From Desulfovibrionaceae bacterium (GTDB lineage: Bacteria > Desulfobacterota > Desulfovibrionia > Desulfovibrionales > Desulfovibrionaceae): 52,306 bases of DNA. The translations under genes were made by a program, and so were the position numbers. Shown piece by piece: positions 31,588 to 39,708 of the stretch. The stretch is taken from NCBI GenBank assembly GCA_031082225.1, contig JAVHLG010000028.1, positions 1 through 52,306 on the forward strand, read 5' to 3'. Each line of letters opens with the position of its first letter. Position 1 is the first letter of the stretch. Under the pieces are notes generated by a model, which worked only from the letters and a program-made list of their open reading frames with translations, searched no databases and had not been told where the DNA came from.

Positions 31588-33495
31588 ATGCATTTTGTGG
31601 CCTATTGGGCCCTTATGGCGTCCCTTCTGGTGTCCCTTTTCGCGGCGGTCGTGGCCGCCATGAAGACCTGGCGCAGTGAAAACGACGGCCTGCTGTGGTA
31701 TGAACGCGCCCAGACCGGCGTTTTCGTCCTGACCACCGTGTCCTCGGCCGTGTTGACCGTCGCCCTGTGGAAGAGGGATTTCTCCTTCCAGTATGTGGCC
31801 GAATACACGGACACGTTTTTGCCGCTGTTTTACACGGTCACCGCCTTCTGGGCCGGGCAGGCCGGGTCGCTGCTGTTCTGGATGCTGACCGTGGCCCTGT
31901 TCGGTTCGCTTTTCGCCAACTCCCCGGCATACCGGGCGTTGTCCCCCCAGACCAAACGGCTGTTCTGGCTCTTCTACCTGGGGGTCGAGGCCTTTTTCCT
32001 GCTGCTTTTGACCGGCCCCAGCAACCCCTTCATGGAGCTTGTTCCCGCCCCCCACGAGGGCCGGGGCTTAAATCCCCTCCTGCGCAACCCGGGCATGATC
32101 TTTCACCCGCCTCTGTTATTCCTGGGCTACGCCGGGTTCACCGTGCCCTGCTGCCTGGCCCTGGCCGCGTGGCTGTCCGGCGAAAAAATTTCCTGGATAC
32201 GGGCCGGACGCAACTACATCCTCGTGGCCTGGATCTTTCTGACCGCAGGCATCATCCTGGGCGGCTGGTGGTCGTACATGGAATTGGGCTGGGGCGGCTA
32301 CTGGGCCTGGGATCCGGTGGAGAACGCCTCGCTCATCCCCTGGCTCATGGGCACGGCCTTCATCCACACCGCCGTGGTGCAGCGCCGCCGGGGGGCGCTG
32401 CAAAAAACCAATGTCCTGCTCATCAGCCTGACCTTTCTGTCCAGCATCTTCGCCACCTATCTGGTGCGTAGCGGGGTGGTGGAGTCCCTGCACGCCTTTG
32501 GCGAGGGCGGCGTCAGCAGGCCGCTTATCGTCTTCATCCTTTTCTCTCTGGCCCTGACCGTGGCCGCCTTGCGCCTGGGCGGCGATCCGGAGCGCGAGCT
32601 CCGGCCCCTGCCGGGGCTGGTGAGCCTGCCCGGGGCGTTGGTCGTTTTGGCCTGGCTTTTTACGGCCCTGTCCCTGGTGGTCATTTTAGGCACCATGTGG
32701 CCGGTCATCAGCACCCTGTGGAGCGCCAAGTCCGTGGGCCTGGAGGCCGGTTTCTACAACCGGGCCTGCAACCCCCTGTTCGCGATGGTCGCCCTGTTAT
32801 TGATCGTCTGTCCCTGGCTGTCCTGGAAGGAGGGGCTGCGCGACCGTGGAGCGGCCATGGCCCTCGGGGCGTTTTCCCTGGTCGTGGGCGCGGTCCTGTA
32901 CCTCTCGGGCATGACCCATCCCGTGGCCCTGGCCGCTGCCGTGGGGGCCATCGGGGCCCTGGCCGGGATCGCGCTCCTTTTTGTGCGCGACCGGGCCGCG
33001 CGCAGCGCCAAGGGCGGGCTGTGCGGCTATCTGGTCCATGTCGGCACGGCGCTGTTGTTTCTGGGCGTGGCCGTGTCCGGCCCCTACCAGAGCGCCAAGG
33101 AGGCCATCCTGGCCCCGGGGGCGGACATGAAGGTGGGCGGCTACCGCCTGGTCTACCAGGACATGACCATCACCGAGGGCGAGGCCATGAGCGTGGCCCG
33201 GGCCGTGATCGCCGTGGAGAAGGACGGTCGCCAGGTGTCGGAGCTGGCCCCGGAGCGGCGCATCTATCGCGGCTTTGACCAGCCCTTTGCCGAGGTGTCC
33301 ACGGTCTTTTCCCTGGGCGACGAACTGTACGCCGTGCTTTTAAGCTTCACCGAGCAAAAATCCATCAGCGTGAAAATCAGCGTCAACCCCCTGGTCAACT
33401 GGATCTGGATCGGCGGAACCATCATGTGTCTGGCCGGATTCGTGGGGCTTACCCGCTTCCGGGCGCGGCCGGGCGGCGGGGAAGGGGAGGCCTAG
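31588..33495 (+). CDS. ccmF: Cytochrome c haem lyase subunit CcmF
   Basis: CcmF is the multi-spanning membrane protein that ligates haem to apocytochrome c. The 635-residue protein has the tryptophan-rich WWD motif in YMELGWGGYWAWDPVENAS, the conserved GLNPLLRNPGMIFHPPLLFLGY, and about 13-15 membrane segments. The C-terminal periplasmic part (about 525-610) contains VGGYRLVYQDM and the soluble domain before the last helix. The ATG at 31588 has AAAGGAG upstream. ccmA starts 7 nt after its stop. Confidence 0.96.
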   Translation: MHFVAYWALMASLLVSLFAAVVAAMKTWRSENDGLLWYERAQTGVFVLTTVSSAVLTVALWKRDFSFQYVAEYTDTFLPLFYTVTAFWAGQAGSLLFWMLTVALFGSLFANSPAYRALSPQTKRLFWLFYLGVEAFFLLLLTGPSNPFMELVPAPHEGRGLNPLLRNPGMIFHPPLLFLGYAGFTVPCCLALAAWLSGEKISWIRAGRNYILVAWIFLTAGIILGGWWSYMELGWGGYWAWDPVENASLIPWLMGTAFIHTAVVQRRRGALQKTNVLLISLTFLSSIFATYLVRSGVVESLHAFGEGGVSRPLIVFILFSLALTVAALRLGGDPERELRPLPGLVSLPGALVVLAWLFTALSLVVILGTMWPVISTLWSAKSVGLEAGFYNRACNPLFAMVALLLIVCPWLSWKEGLRDRGAAMALGAFSLVVGAVLYLSGMTHPVALAAAVGAIGALAGIALLFVRDRAARSAKGGLCGYLVHVGTALLFLGVAVSGPYQSAKEAILAPGADMKVGGYRLVYQDMTITEGEAMSVARAVIAVEKDGRQVSELAPERRIYRGFDQPFAEVSTVFSLGDELYAVLLSFTEQKSISVKISVNPLVNWIWIGGTIMCLAGFVGLTRFRARPGGGEGEA

Positions 33496-33502
33496 GCGAT
33501 TT

Positions 33503-34198
33503 ATGGCCATGCCTGCGCCCAGAACCGGGCCGGAGATCTTGCTGCGGCTTGGCAAGGTGGGCAAGTTCTACGGGGAACGGCCGGTCCTGCGCGGCATCGA
33601 GGTCGAGGTCCGGGCTGCCGAGGTGCTGTTGGTGGTGGGGAAAAACGGCGCGGGAAAGTCCACGCTGCTGCGCATCATGGCCGGGCTGGCCCGGCCCGAG
33701 CCGGGGCATGTGGAGCATTTTGCCGAACCGGGACAGACGGCCTTTCTGGGGCATCGCCCCTTTGTCTACCCCAGGCTCACCGCTGACGCCAACCTGGCCT
33801 TCTGGTCCCGGATGCATGGCCGAAACCTGGACCGGCAGGGGCGTATGGCCCTTCTTTCGCGGGTGGGGCTGGCGGATTTCGCCGACGAACCGGCCGGGGT
33901 GTTCTCCCGGGGCATGACCCAGCGGTTGGACCTGGCCAGGGTGTTCGCCCAGGCCCCAAGCCTTCTTTTTCTGGACGAACCGGCCTCGGGCCTGGATGCG
34001 GGCTCGGCGGCGCTCTTGCGCCGGGAGATCGCGGCCCTGCGCTCGGCCGGGGCCGGGGTGGTCATGGTCAGCCACGACGTGGCCGGGGATCTGTCCCTGG
34101 CCGACCGGGTGCTGCATCTGGCCGGGACGCGGGCGGTTTTTTGCGGTCCTGCCCGGGAGTTCGACGCCGGGGCGTTTGGCGCGGCGGGGGCATGCTGA
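33503..34198 (+). CDS. ccmA: Haem exporter ATP-binding protein CcmA
   Basis: CcmA is the ATPase that with CcmB releases holo-CcmE from the CcmC complex. The 231-residue protein has Walker A GKNGAGKS (46-53), the signature FSRGMTQRLDLARVF and Walker B LLFLDEPASGLD, followed by VSHD. Its stop codon overlaps the start of ccmB by several nucleotides, indicating coupled translation. Confidence 0.93.
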   Translation: MAMPAPRTGPEILLRLGKVGKFYGERPVLRGIEVEVRAAEVLLVVGKNGAGKSTLLRIMAGLARPEPGHVEHFAEPGQTAFLGHRPFVYPRLTADANLAFWSRMHGRNLDRQGRMALLSRVGLADFADEPAGVFSRGMTQRLDLARVFAQAPSLLFLDEPASGLDAGSAALLRREIAALRSAGAGVVMVSHDVAGDLSLADRVLHLAGTRAVFCGPAREFDAGAFGAAGAC

Positions 34199-34863
34199 GC
34201 CGGGCGGCGGCTGTGGCCGCCAAGGATCTGCGCCTGTCTGTGGCCGGGGCCCAGGGACCGGCCCAGACCGTGCTTTTGGGGCTCATCCTGATTTTTATCT
34301 TCAGCTTGTCGCGCGATCCCGGGGAGCTTTTTCCGCCGCTCTCGGCGGCGGCCGTGTTCTGGCTGGCCACGGCCTTCGGGCAGGTGCTGGTCTTCAATAC
34401 CCTGTATTCCCTGGAGGAAGGGGGCTGCCGGGACGGGCTTCTGCTGTCGCCAGCCCCGGCGCAGGCCGTGTGGCTGGGCAAGGCGGCGGCCGGGATGGCG
34501 CTTTTATTGGCCTGTCAGGCGGTGTTCGCCCCGGCCGTGGTGGCCTTTTTGGGCCAGCGTCCGGCCGGGTCGCTTCTGTCCGGACTGTTGTTCATCCTGG
34601 CCGCCGACTGGGGGATTGTGGCCCTGGGGTCGCTTCTGGGGGCCATCTCCGCCGGTCGCGGGGCCAGGGAGTCGCTTTTGACCGTGGTGCTTTTTCCGCT
34701 GCTCACGCCGCTTCTTCTGGCCGCCATCCGGCTGACCGAGGGGGTGCTCTCGGGCGAACCCGCCGATACGGGGCTGTGGCTGGGCATGGCCCTGGCCTTT
34801 GACGCGGTGTTCACGGCGGCGGCGTTGGCCCTTTTCCCGTCGCTGTATAGCGGCGAGGATTAG
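34192..34863 (+). CDS. ccmB: Haem exporter permease CcmB
   Basis: The 223-residue integral membrane protein has six predicted helices and the CcmB features FWLATAFGQVLVFNTLYSLEEGG and SPLLTP-like VLFPLLTPLLLAAIRLTEG. The ATG at 34192 overlaps the ccmA stop codon (ATGCTGA). It works with CcmA. The ccm gene order is then broken by a toxin-antitoxin pair before ccmC. Confidence 0.92.
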   Translation: MLSRAAAVAAKDLRLSVAGAQGPAQTVLLGLILIFIFSLSRDPGELFPPLSAAAVFWLATAFGQVLVFNTLYSLEEGGCRDGLLLSPAPAQAVWLGKAAAGMALLLACQAVFAPAVVAFLGQRPAGSLLSGLLFILAADWGIVALGSLLGAISAGRGARESLLTVVLFPLLTPLLLAAIRLTEGVLSGEPADTGLWLGMALAFDAVFTAAALALFPSLYSGED

Positions 34864-35010
34864 GGCGACGATTGTTTTTCAGGCTGTTTCCAGGTAGCAA
34901 ACGGGCAGATCGACGTGCAGGCCGCCTCTGGCGGGGATCGCGGCCTCCCGGTGTTCACCAGGGATGTTTCGTCGGCGATTCCCGGTCGGAGATGGACGGG
35001 GGAGGTAGGC

Positions 35011-35208
35011 ATGCTTGTTGTGCGCAAGAAGACCAAGGCCGGAGAGGGCGTGTTGCACATGGAGCTGCCCGAAACCTATCAGGGCAAGACGTTGCTGGTG
35101 ACGATCAAGACCGAACAGGACATCGCCCGGGATTTGTTGCTGGACACGGTGCGGGTCGATACCAGGGGATACGTATTCGACCGCGACGAGATACACGGTG
35201 GCCGTTAG
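35011..35208 (+). CDS. vapB: VapB-like antitoxin
   Basis: The 65-residue protein begins MLVVRKKTKAGEGVLHMELP, a short beta/arm region, and ends with RVDTRGYVFDRDEIHGGR, a C-terminal toxin-binding tail common in antitoxins paired with PIN toxins. GGGGGAGG is just upstream of the ATG. The coding end overlaps the start of vapC by 11 nt. It should neutralise VapC and autoregulate the pair. The family is loosely defined, so the call leans on the neighbour. Confidence 0.75.
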   Translation: MLVVRKKTKAGEGVLHMELPETYQGKTLLVTIKTEQDIARDLLLDTVRVDTRGYVFDRDEIHGGR

Positions 35209-35605
35209 GAGGTTTCTCGACACCAACGTCCTCGTGTACGCCTATTCGGCCACGGAGCCGGACAAGCGCGACGTGGCGGTCGCCCTTCTCGGTCAGGAGC
35301 TCGTAACCAGCAGCCAGGTGCTCGGCGAGTTCGTGTGGGTGATGCATCGAAAATTCGGCGTTCCCTACACGGTTCTTTTCGATATCGTTACCGGTATGAA
35401 CGATGTTTTCGAAGTCGTCTCGGTGGGGATCGCATCTGTGCGCTTGGCCCTGCGGTTGTGCGCCGAACACGGGTTGCCCTACTGGGACGGGGTTGTCGCA
35501 GCCACGGCGCTTATGGCCGGATGCGGCGAATTGTTGACGGAAGATTTTCAAAACGGCCGTTTGTTTGAAGACCGGCTGCGCATTATCAATCCTTTTGCGG
35601 GGTAG
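35198..35605 (+). CDS. vapC: VapC-like PIN-domain ribonuclease toxin
   Basis: The 135-residue protein is a complete PIN domain with the four acidic metal ligands in place: Asp8 (FLDTN), Glu44 (LGEFV), Asp97 (YWDGVV) and Asp116 (LTEDF). VapC toxins cleave RNA, often tRNA. The GTG start at 35198 lies within vapB. The pair sits between ccmB and ccmC, and ccmC begins 44 nt after the vapC stop codon, so the module probably inserted into the ccm operon. Confidence 0.9.
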   Translation: MAVRRFLDTNVLVYAYSATEPDKRDVAVALLGQELVTSSQVLGEFVWVMHRKFGVPYTVLFDIVTGMNDVFEVVSVGIASVRLALRLCAEHGLPYWDGVVAATALMAGCGELLTEDFQNGRLFEDRLRIINPFAG

Positions 35606-35649
35606 CCGCCCTGTGGGGCGCATTCCGGACCCGCATGGTTTGGAGACGC

Positions 35650-36309
35650 ATGACCATCCTCATCCTCGCCACCATCCTGTCCTTCGTGGCCGCCCAGTAC
35701 CTCATCTGGTTCTACGCCCCGCTTGAGGCCAGCATGGGCGTGGTCCAGAAGATCTTTTACATGCACATGCCCATGGCCGTCTGGTCCATGGCCGCCTTCG
35801 CCGTGGTCTTCGTGGCCTCGGTCCTGTATCTCGTGCGCCGCGACCCCAAATGGGACCGGCTGGCCGGGGCCTGCGCCGAACTGGGCGTGGTCTTTAGCGG
35901 GCTGGCCCTTGTCACCGGCATGATGTGGGCCCGGCCCATCTGGAACGTCTGGTGGACCTGGGATCCCCGGCTCACCACCACGCTGGTCATGTGGTTCGTC
36001 TACGCCGCCTATCTGGTCCTGCGGGCTTCGGACATGGGGCCTCAGCGCAGGCGGCTGGTGTGCGCCGTGCTCGGGGTGGCGGCCTTTTTGGACGTGCCCC
36101 TGGTGTTCGTGTCCGCCCGGTATTGGCGCAGCATCCATCCGGCGGTGCTCGGGGCCCAGGGCGGCGGCCTGGAACCCGAGATGCTGGCGACGCTGGTGGC
36201 CGGGCTGGTGGCCTTTGGGCTTTTGTCCGTGACCCTGGTGCGCCTGCGCCTGGCCCTCTCGGCCGCCGAGGCCAAGATGGCCGTCATAACCCTGGACCGC
36301 ATCGGATAA
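35650..36309 (+). CDS. ccmC: Haem exporter/haem-handling protein CcmC
   Basis: CcmC loads haem onto CcmE. The 219-residue protein has six membrane helices and the WWD motif in ARPIWNVWWTWDPRLTT, with FYMHMPMAVW carrying a conserved His. I choose the ATG at 35650 because GGAG lies 6 nt upstream; an ATG at 35635 would add 5 residues. ccmD follows 11 nt after. Confidence 0.94.
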   Translation: MTILILATILSFVAAQYLIWFYAPLEASMGVVQKIFYMHMPMAVWSMAAFAVVFVASVLYLVRRDPKWDRLAGACAELGVVFSGLALVTGMMWARPIWNVWWTWDPRLTTTLVMWFVYAAYLVLRASDMGPQRRRLVCAVLGVAAFLDVPLVFVSARYWRSIHPAVLGAQGGGLEPEMLATLVAGLVAFGLLSVTLVRLRLALSAAEAKMAVITLDRIG

Positions 36310-36320
36310 GGGATCTCGTC

Positions 36321-36458
36321 ATGGAAAAAGAAACATATCTTTTCGCCGCCAACGCCCTGGTGTGGATCGGGGTCGGCGGCTACCTGCTCTTTTTGTCCCG
36401 GGTCCAGGCCCGGCTGAAAAAACGCCTCAACCGTCTGGAGATGTCCCGCAATGACTAG
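36321..36458 (+). CDS. ccmD: Small membrane protein CcmD-like
   Basis: The 45-residue protein has one membrane helix (about 8-27, AANALVWIGVGGYLLFL) followed by a basic cytoplasmic tail (RLKKRLNRLEM), exactly the CcmD layout. CcmD helps release CcmE from CcmC. AAGGGATC precedes the ATG. Its end overlaps the next gene by 8 nt. Confidence 0.85.
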   Translation: MEKETYLFAANALVWIGVGGYLLFLSRVQARLKKRLNRLEMSRND

Positions 36459-37083
36459 GCATGACACGTCCGTTCAGGACGACGGCAGAACCGCCATGAT
36501 CGGGCGCTCCGTGGCGGCGCTCATGGGACTGGCCCTGGTGGGCATGTTCGTGTCCTCTTTCCTGTACCGGGCCGAGAACCCCTCCCGGGTGGTGCGCACC
36601 GACGTGCCCGCCATGCCCCAGGGCATGGGCGGCATGGCCGACAGCGGACCCATGAAGGAGATCATGGAGCTTATGCAGCGCCAGAAGGAGGAGCCGGACA
36701 ATCCGGCCATTCACCTGGAACTGGCCGAGCGGTTCATGATGATGGGGGTCTACGACCGGGCCCTGATCTTTCTGGACAAGGCCGCCAGCCTTGATCCGGA
36801 CAATCCCCAGATTTTAAACGACAAGGGCATCGCCCTGTACAACGTGGGCAGGGCCGACGAGGCCAAGGCCGCCTTCGAGTCCATCCTGGCCAAGGCCCCT
36901 GGAGACTTCCGGGCCCGGTTCAACCTGGGGCTGTTATATAAATACGCCCTGGGGGACATGGACAAGGCCGCCGAGCACCTGCGCGCGGTGATCGACTCCC
37001 CGGGGGTGGACGAACGCACCAAGACCCAGGCCAAGACCGAAATGGAGACGCCGCCGACGCCAGGGGAGAAGCCCGCCTCCTAG
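36451..37083 (+). CDS. TPR protein of the ccm operon (CcmI/NrfG-like)
   Basis: The 210-residue protein has an N-terminal membrane anchor (about 16-38) and periplasmic TPR repeats from about 85 to 185 (DNPAIHLELAERFMMMGVYDRALIFLDKAA and following). In Ccm systems a TPR protein of this type (CcmI/NrfG) holds apocytochrome c for the haem lyase. The start overlaps the ccmD stop codon. It is the last gene of the operon; no ccmG or ccmH is present between ccmE and here. Confidence 0.82.
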   Translation: MTRHDTSVQDDGRTAMIGRSVAALMGLALVGMFVSSFLYRAENPSRVVRTDVPAMPQGMGGMADSGPMKEIMELMQRQKEEPDNPAIHLELAERFMMMGVYDRALIFLDKAASLDPDNPQILNDKGIALYNVGRADEAKAAFESILAKAPGDFRARFNLGLLYKYALGDMDKAAEHLRAVIDSPGVDERTKTQAKTEMETPPTPGEKPAS

Positions 37084-37456
37084 TGTCGTGTTTGCAAGAA
37101 AGATTGTATGTTTTTTTGAGAATACAAATCATACATCCAATGTTTTGCTGCACCTTAACCAAGAGAGGACATTTTCGAGCGTAAAACCAGTGTCCATTTC
37201 CTGGCGGGGGCGCGCGGAACCCATAAAAAAGAGCCGGTTGCGTACAGCCTTCCCCGGCTTGGCGGCACGGGTCTGGCGAACCCGCCCGGTCCGACGCGGG
37301 CCCGCGAAGGGGCTTGGGCATTGCTTTTTGTGACGTTTTGGTGAATGCATGTGGGGCGCAGGGATGCTTTGAGGCCCGGCCTGTTTCCGGATGAAACGCC
37401 TGTTCCCGCCCCGTTGGGGGCGTCTCCCATCAACCCGTTGACGCAAGGAGGACGAC
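37084..37456 (+). promoter_or_regulatory. Intergenic region before livK with overlapping inverted repeats
   Basis: This 373-bp gap holds no gene. Near the ccm end, overlapping repeats TGTATG (37105-37110) with CATACA (37130-37135), and GATTGTAT with AATACAAATC, surround a seven-T tract and may terminate the ccm operon. Further on, AGCCGG/CCGGCT pairs flank a GC-rich stretch. No clear -35/-10 pair for livK was found; AAGGAGG lies directly before the livK ATG. Confidence 0.35.
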
Positions 37457-38617
37457 ATGCCCGGCAAAGGTCTGAAATTTTTGGGGAGCGTTTGCCTCAT
37501 GGGGCTTCTCATGGCCGCCGTCCCGGCCCTGGCCGAGGACGTGATCAAGATCGCCGTGCCCTCGCCCTACACCGGCAGCGCCGCCGGATTCGGCGAGAAC
37601 GTCAAGGCCGGGGTGACGCTGAAGGTGGAAGAGATCAACGCCGCTGGCGGGATCGACGGTAAAAAAGTCGAGGCCGTGTACCTGGACGAGCAGTGCGAGC
37701 CGCGCGAGGCGGCCACCGTGTCCACCAAGATCGCCAACGACAAGGCCATTGTGGGCATCGTGGGCCACCTGTGCTCTTCGGCCCATCTGGCCGCCCTGCC
37801 CACCTACGTGCGCGAGGGCATCGCCGCCATCTCCCCCACGGCCACCAGCGTCACCATCACGGACAAGAACAAGGACGCCAAGGGCAATGTCTGGTCCTTC
37901 CGCAACGTCTATCGTGACGACTTCCAGGGCAAGTTTTTGGCCCAGTATGTGGACAAGGCCATGGGCCTGAAAAAAATCGCCGTGTTCTATGAGAACAACG
38001 ACTACGGCATCGGCCTCAAGGACGCCTTCGTGAAAGAGGCCAAGGCCCTCGGCCTGACCATCGTTGGCGAAGAGGCCTACATGAAGGGCGCCCAGGATTT
38101 CAACCCGCAGTTGACCAAGATGAAGGGCGGCGCTCCCGAGGCCCTTTTCATCGCCGGGTACTATCCCGAGGGCGCGCTCATCGTGGACCAGGCCAAAAAG
38201 ATCGGCCTGGACGTGCCCAAGTTCGGGGCCGACGGCTTCGACAACGCCGACTACATCAAGCTGGCCGGCGACGCCGCCGACGGCCTGTACCTGACCGCCC
38301 CCTTTCTGGCCGAGACCGCCGGTCCCGACGCCAAGAAGTTCATCGAGACCTTCAAGGCCCGTTTCGGCCGTGATGTCGACTGGATGAGCGCCAACGCCTA
38401 CGACGCCACCGCAATGCTGGCCGACGCCATCGCCAAGGTCGGGGCCGACCGGGCCAAGATCCGCGACTATCTGGCCGGGATCAACACCGCCGACAAGGGC
38501 TACAAGGGCATCACCGGCGTCAACTACTTCGATAAAAACGGCGACTGCTTAAAGCCCGCCTACGTGAAGATGGTCAAGGGCAACGCCTTCGTCCCGGCCC
38601 CCAAGCAGATGGACTAG
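37457..38617 (+). CDS. livK: Branched-chain amino acid ABC transporter, substrate-binding protein
   Basis: The 386-residue periplasmic binding protein starts with a signal peptide (about 1-26, ending PALAED), then the LivJ/K fold: IKIAVPSPYTGSAAGFGENVK, HLCSSAHLAALPTY, and TSVTITD for ligand contacts, with FYENNDYGIGLKDAF in the second lobe. It binds Leu/Ile/Val or related amino acids and delivers them to LivHM. AAGGAGG sits 6 nt before the ATG. A strong hairpin separates it from livH, which would give more binding protein than permease. Confidence 0.93.
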   Translation: MPGKGLKFLGSVCLMGLLMAAVPALAEDVIKIAVPSPYTGSAAGFGENVKAGVTLKVEEINAAGGIDGKKVEAVYLDEQCEPREAATVSTKIANDKAIVGIVGHLCSSAHLAALPTYVREGIAAISPTATSVTITDKNKDAKGNVWSFRNVYRDDFQGKFLAQYVDKAMGLKKIAVFYENNDYGIGLKDAFVKEAKALGLTIVGEEAYMKGAQDFNPQLTKMKGGAPEALFIAGYYPEGALIVDQAKKIGLDVPKFGADGFDNADYIKLAGDAADGLYLTAPFLAETAGPDAKKFIETFKARFGRDVDWMSANAYDATAMLADAIAKVGADRAKIRDYLAGINTADKGYKGITGVNYFDKNGDCLKPAYVKMVKGNAFVPAPKQMD

Positions 38618-38640
38618 GGCGAACCGCAACGCACGCGAAC

Positions 38641-38675
38641 ACGAAACAGGCTGGACATCCTCCAGCCTGTTTCGT
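38641..38675 (+). terminator. Strong hairpin between livK and livH
   Basis: A perfect 15-bp stem (ACGAAACAGGCTGGA, 38641-38655, with TCCAGCCTGTTTCGT, 38661-38675) closes a 5-nt loop. No long U-tract follows (TACAAG), so it may partly terminate transcription or stabilise the 3' end of livK mRNA. Confidence 0.8.
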
Positions 38676-38771
38676 TACAAGCCGGGCGCTTGAACGATCC
38701 CGGACACCAGTCGGGAAAAAAAATCACCATGGCCGCCTCGACAGAGACGGCGAACGCGGCGGGAGTCGGCC

Positions 38772-39659
38772 TTGCTCGAACAACAACTGGTCAACGGTCT
38801 CACCCTGGGGCTCATCTACGCGCTGATCGCCGTGGGCTACACCATGGTCTACGGCGTGATCGAACTCATCAACTTCGCCCACGGCGAGGTGTACATGTTC
38901 GGCGCGTTTTTGTGCATGATGTTTCTCACCGTGTTCGGGGCGCCGCTGATCGTGGCCGTTCTCTTGTCCATGGTCTGCTGCGCCCTCATGGGCGTGCTCC
39001 TGGACGTGGTGGCCTACCGCCCCTTGCGCAACGCGCCGAGGCTTGCGGCCCTGATCACCGCCATCGGCATGTCCATTTTTCTCCAGAATCTGGCCATGAT
39101 CATCTGGGGCAGCCGCCCTCTGCCCTTCGTCAAGGAGGCCCTGCCCGCCTTTTTCAAGGTGACGGCCCTGTCGTTTGGCGACGTGAAAATCTCCTGGATG
39201 CAGATGACCATCTACATCGTGGCCGTGGCCCTCATGATCCTTTTGAACCTCATCATCACCAAGACCAGGACCGGAACGGCCATGCGGGCCCTGGCCCAGA
39301 ACCGGGTGTGCGCCTCGCTCATGGGCATAAACGTCAACCGGGTCATCGCCTTCACCTTCGCCCTGGGGTCGGGACTCGGGGCCATGGCCGGGATCATGGT
39401 GTCCATGTTCTACAACACCATGTACCCCACCATGGGCTACAACGCCGGGGTCAAGGCCTTTGCGGCGGCGGTACTGGGCGGCATCGGCTCCGTGCCCGGG
39501 GCCATGTTCGGCGGGGTGGTCCTTGGCATCGCCGAGACCCTGGGGGCCGGATACGTGTCCTCCCCGTACCGCGACGGCGTGGCCTACGCCATCATGATCC
39601 TGGTCATCATTTTGCGACCCTCCGGCCTTCTGGGCCGGGCCGTCACGGAAAAGGCCTGA
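38772..39659 (+). CDS. livH: Branched-chain amino acid ABC transporter permease LivH
   Basis: The 295-residue permease has eight hydrophobic segments and the LivH motif GLIYALIAVGYTMVYGVIELINFAHG, with AVLGGIGSVPGAM in the loop that meets the ATPases. It starts at a TTG (38772) with GGGAG 7 nt upstream. It pairs with LivM in the inner membrane. Confidence 0.95.
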   Translation: MLEQQLVNGLTLGLIYALIAVGYTMVYGVIELINFAHGEVYMFGAFLCMMFLTVFGAPLIVAVLLSMVCCALMGVLLDVVAYRPLRNAPRLAALITAIGMSIFLQNLAMIIWGSRPLPFVKEALPAFFKVTALSFGDVKISWMQMTIYIVAVALMILLNLIITKTRTGTAMRALAQNRVCASLMGINVNRVIAFTFALGSGLGAMAGIMVSMFYNTMYPTMGYNAGVKAFAAAVLGGIGSVPGAMFGGVVLGIAETLGAGYVSSPYRDGVAYAIMILVIILRPSGLLGRAVTEKA

Positions 39660-39708
39660 TCCGGCCAGGCCGGACCTCAAAGACACCTTCTTACCCCGGT
39701 TTCCACCT

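Noticed and set aside
34864-35010. Remnant gene between ccmB and vapB on the minus strand
   Set aside because: A frame ending in HVDLPVCYLETA looks gene-like but has no start signal or recognisable family, so it was not called.
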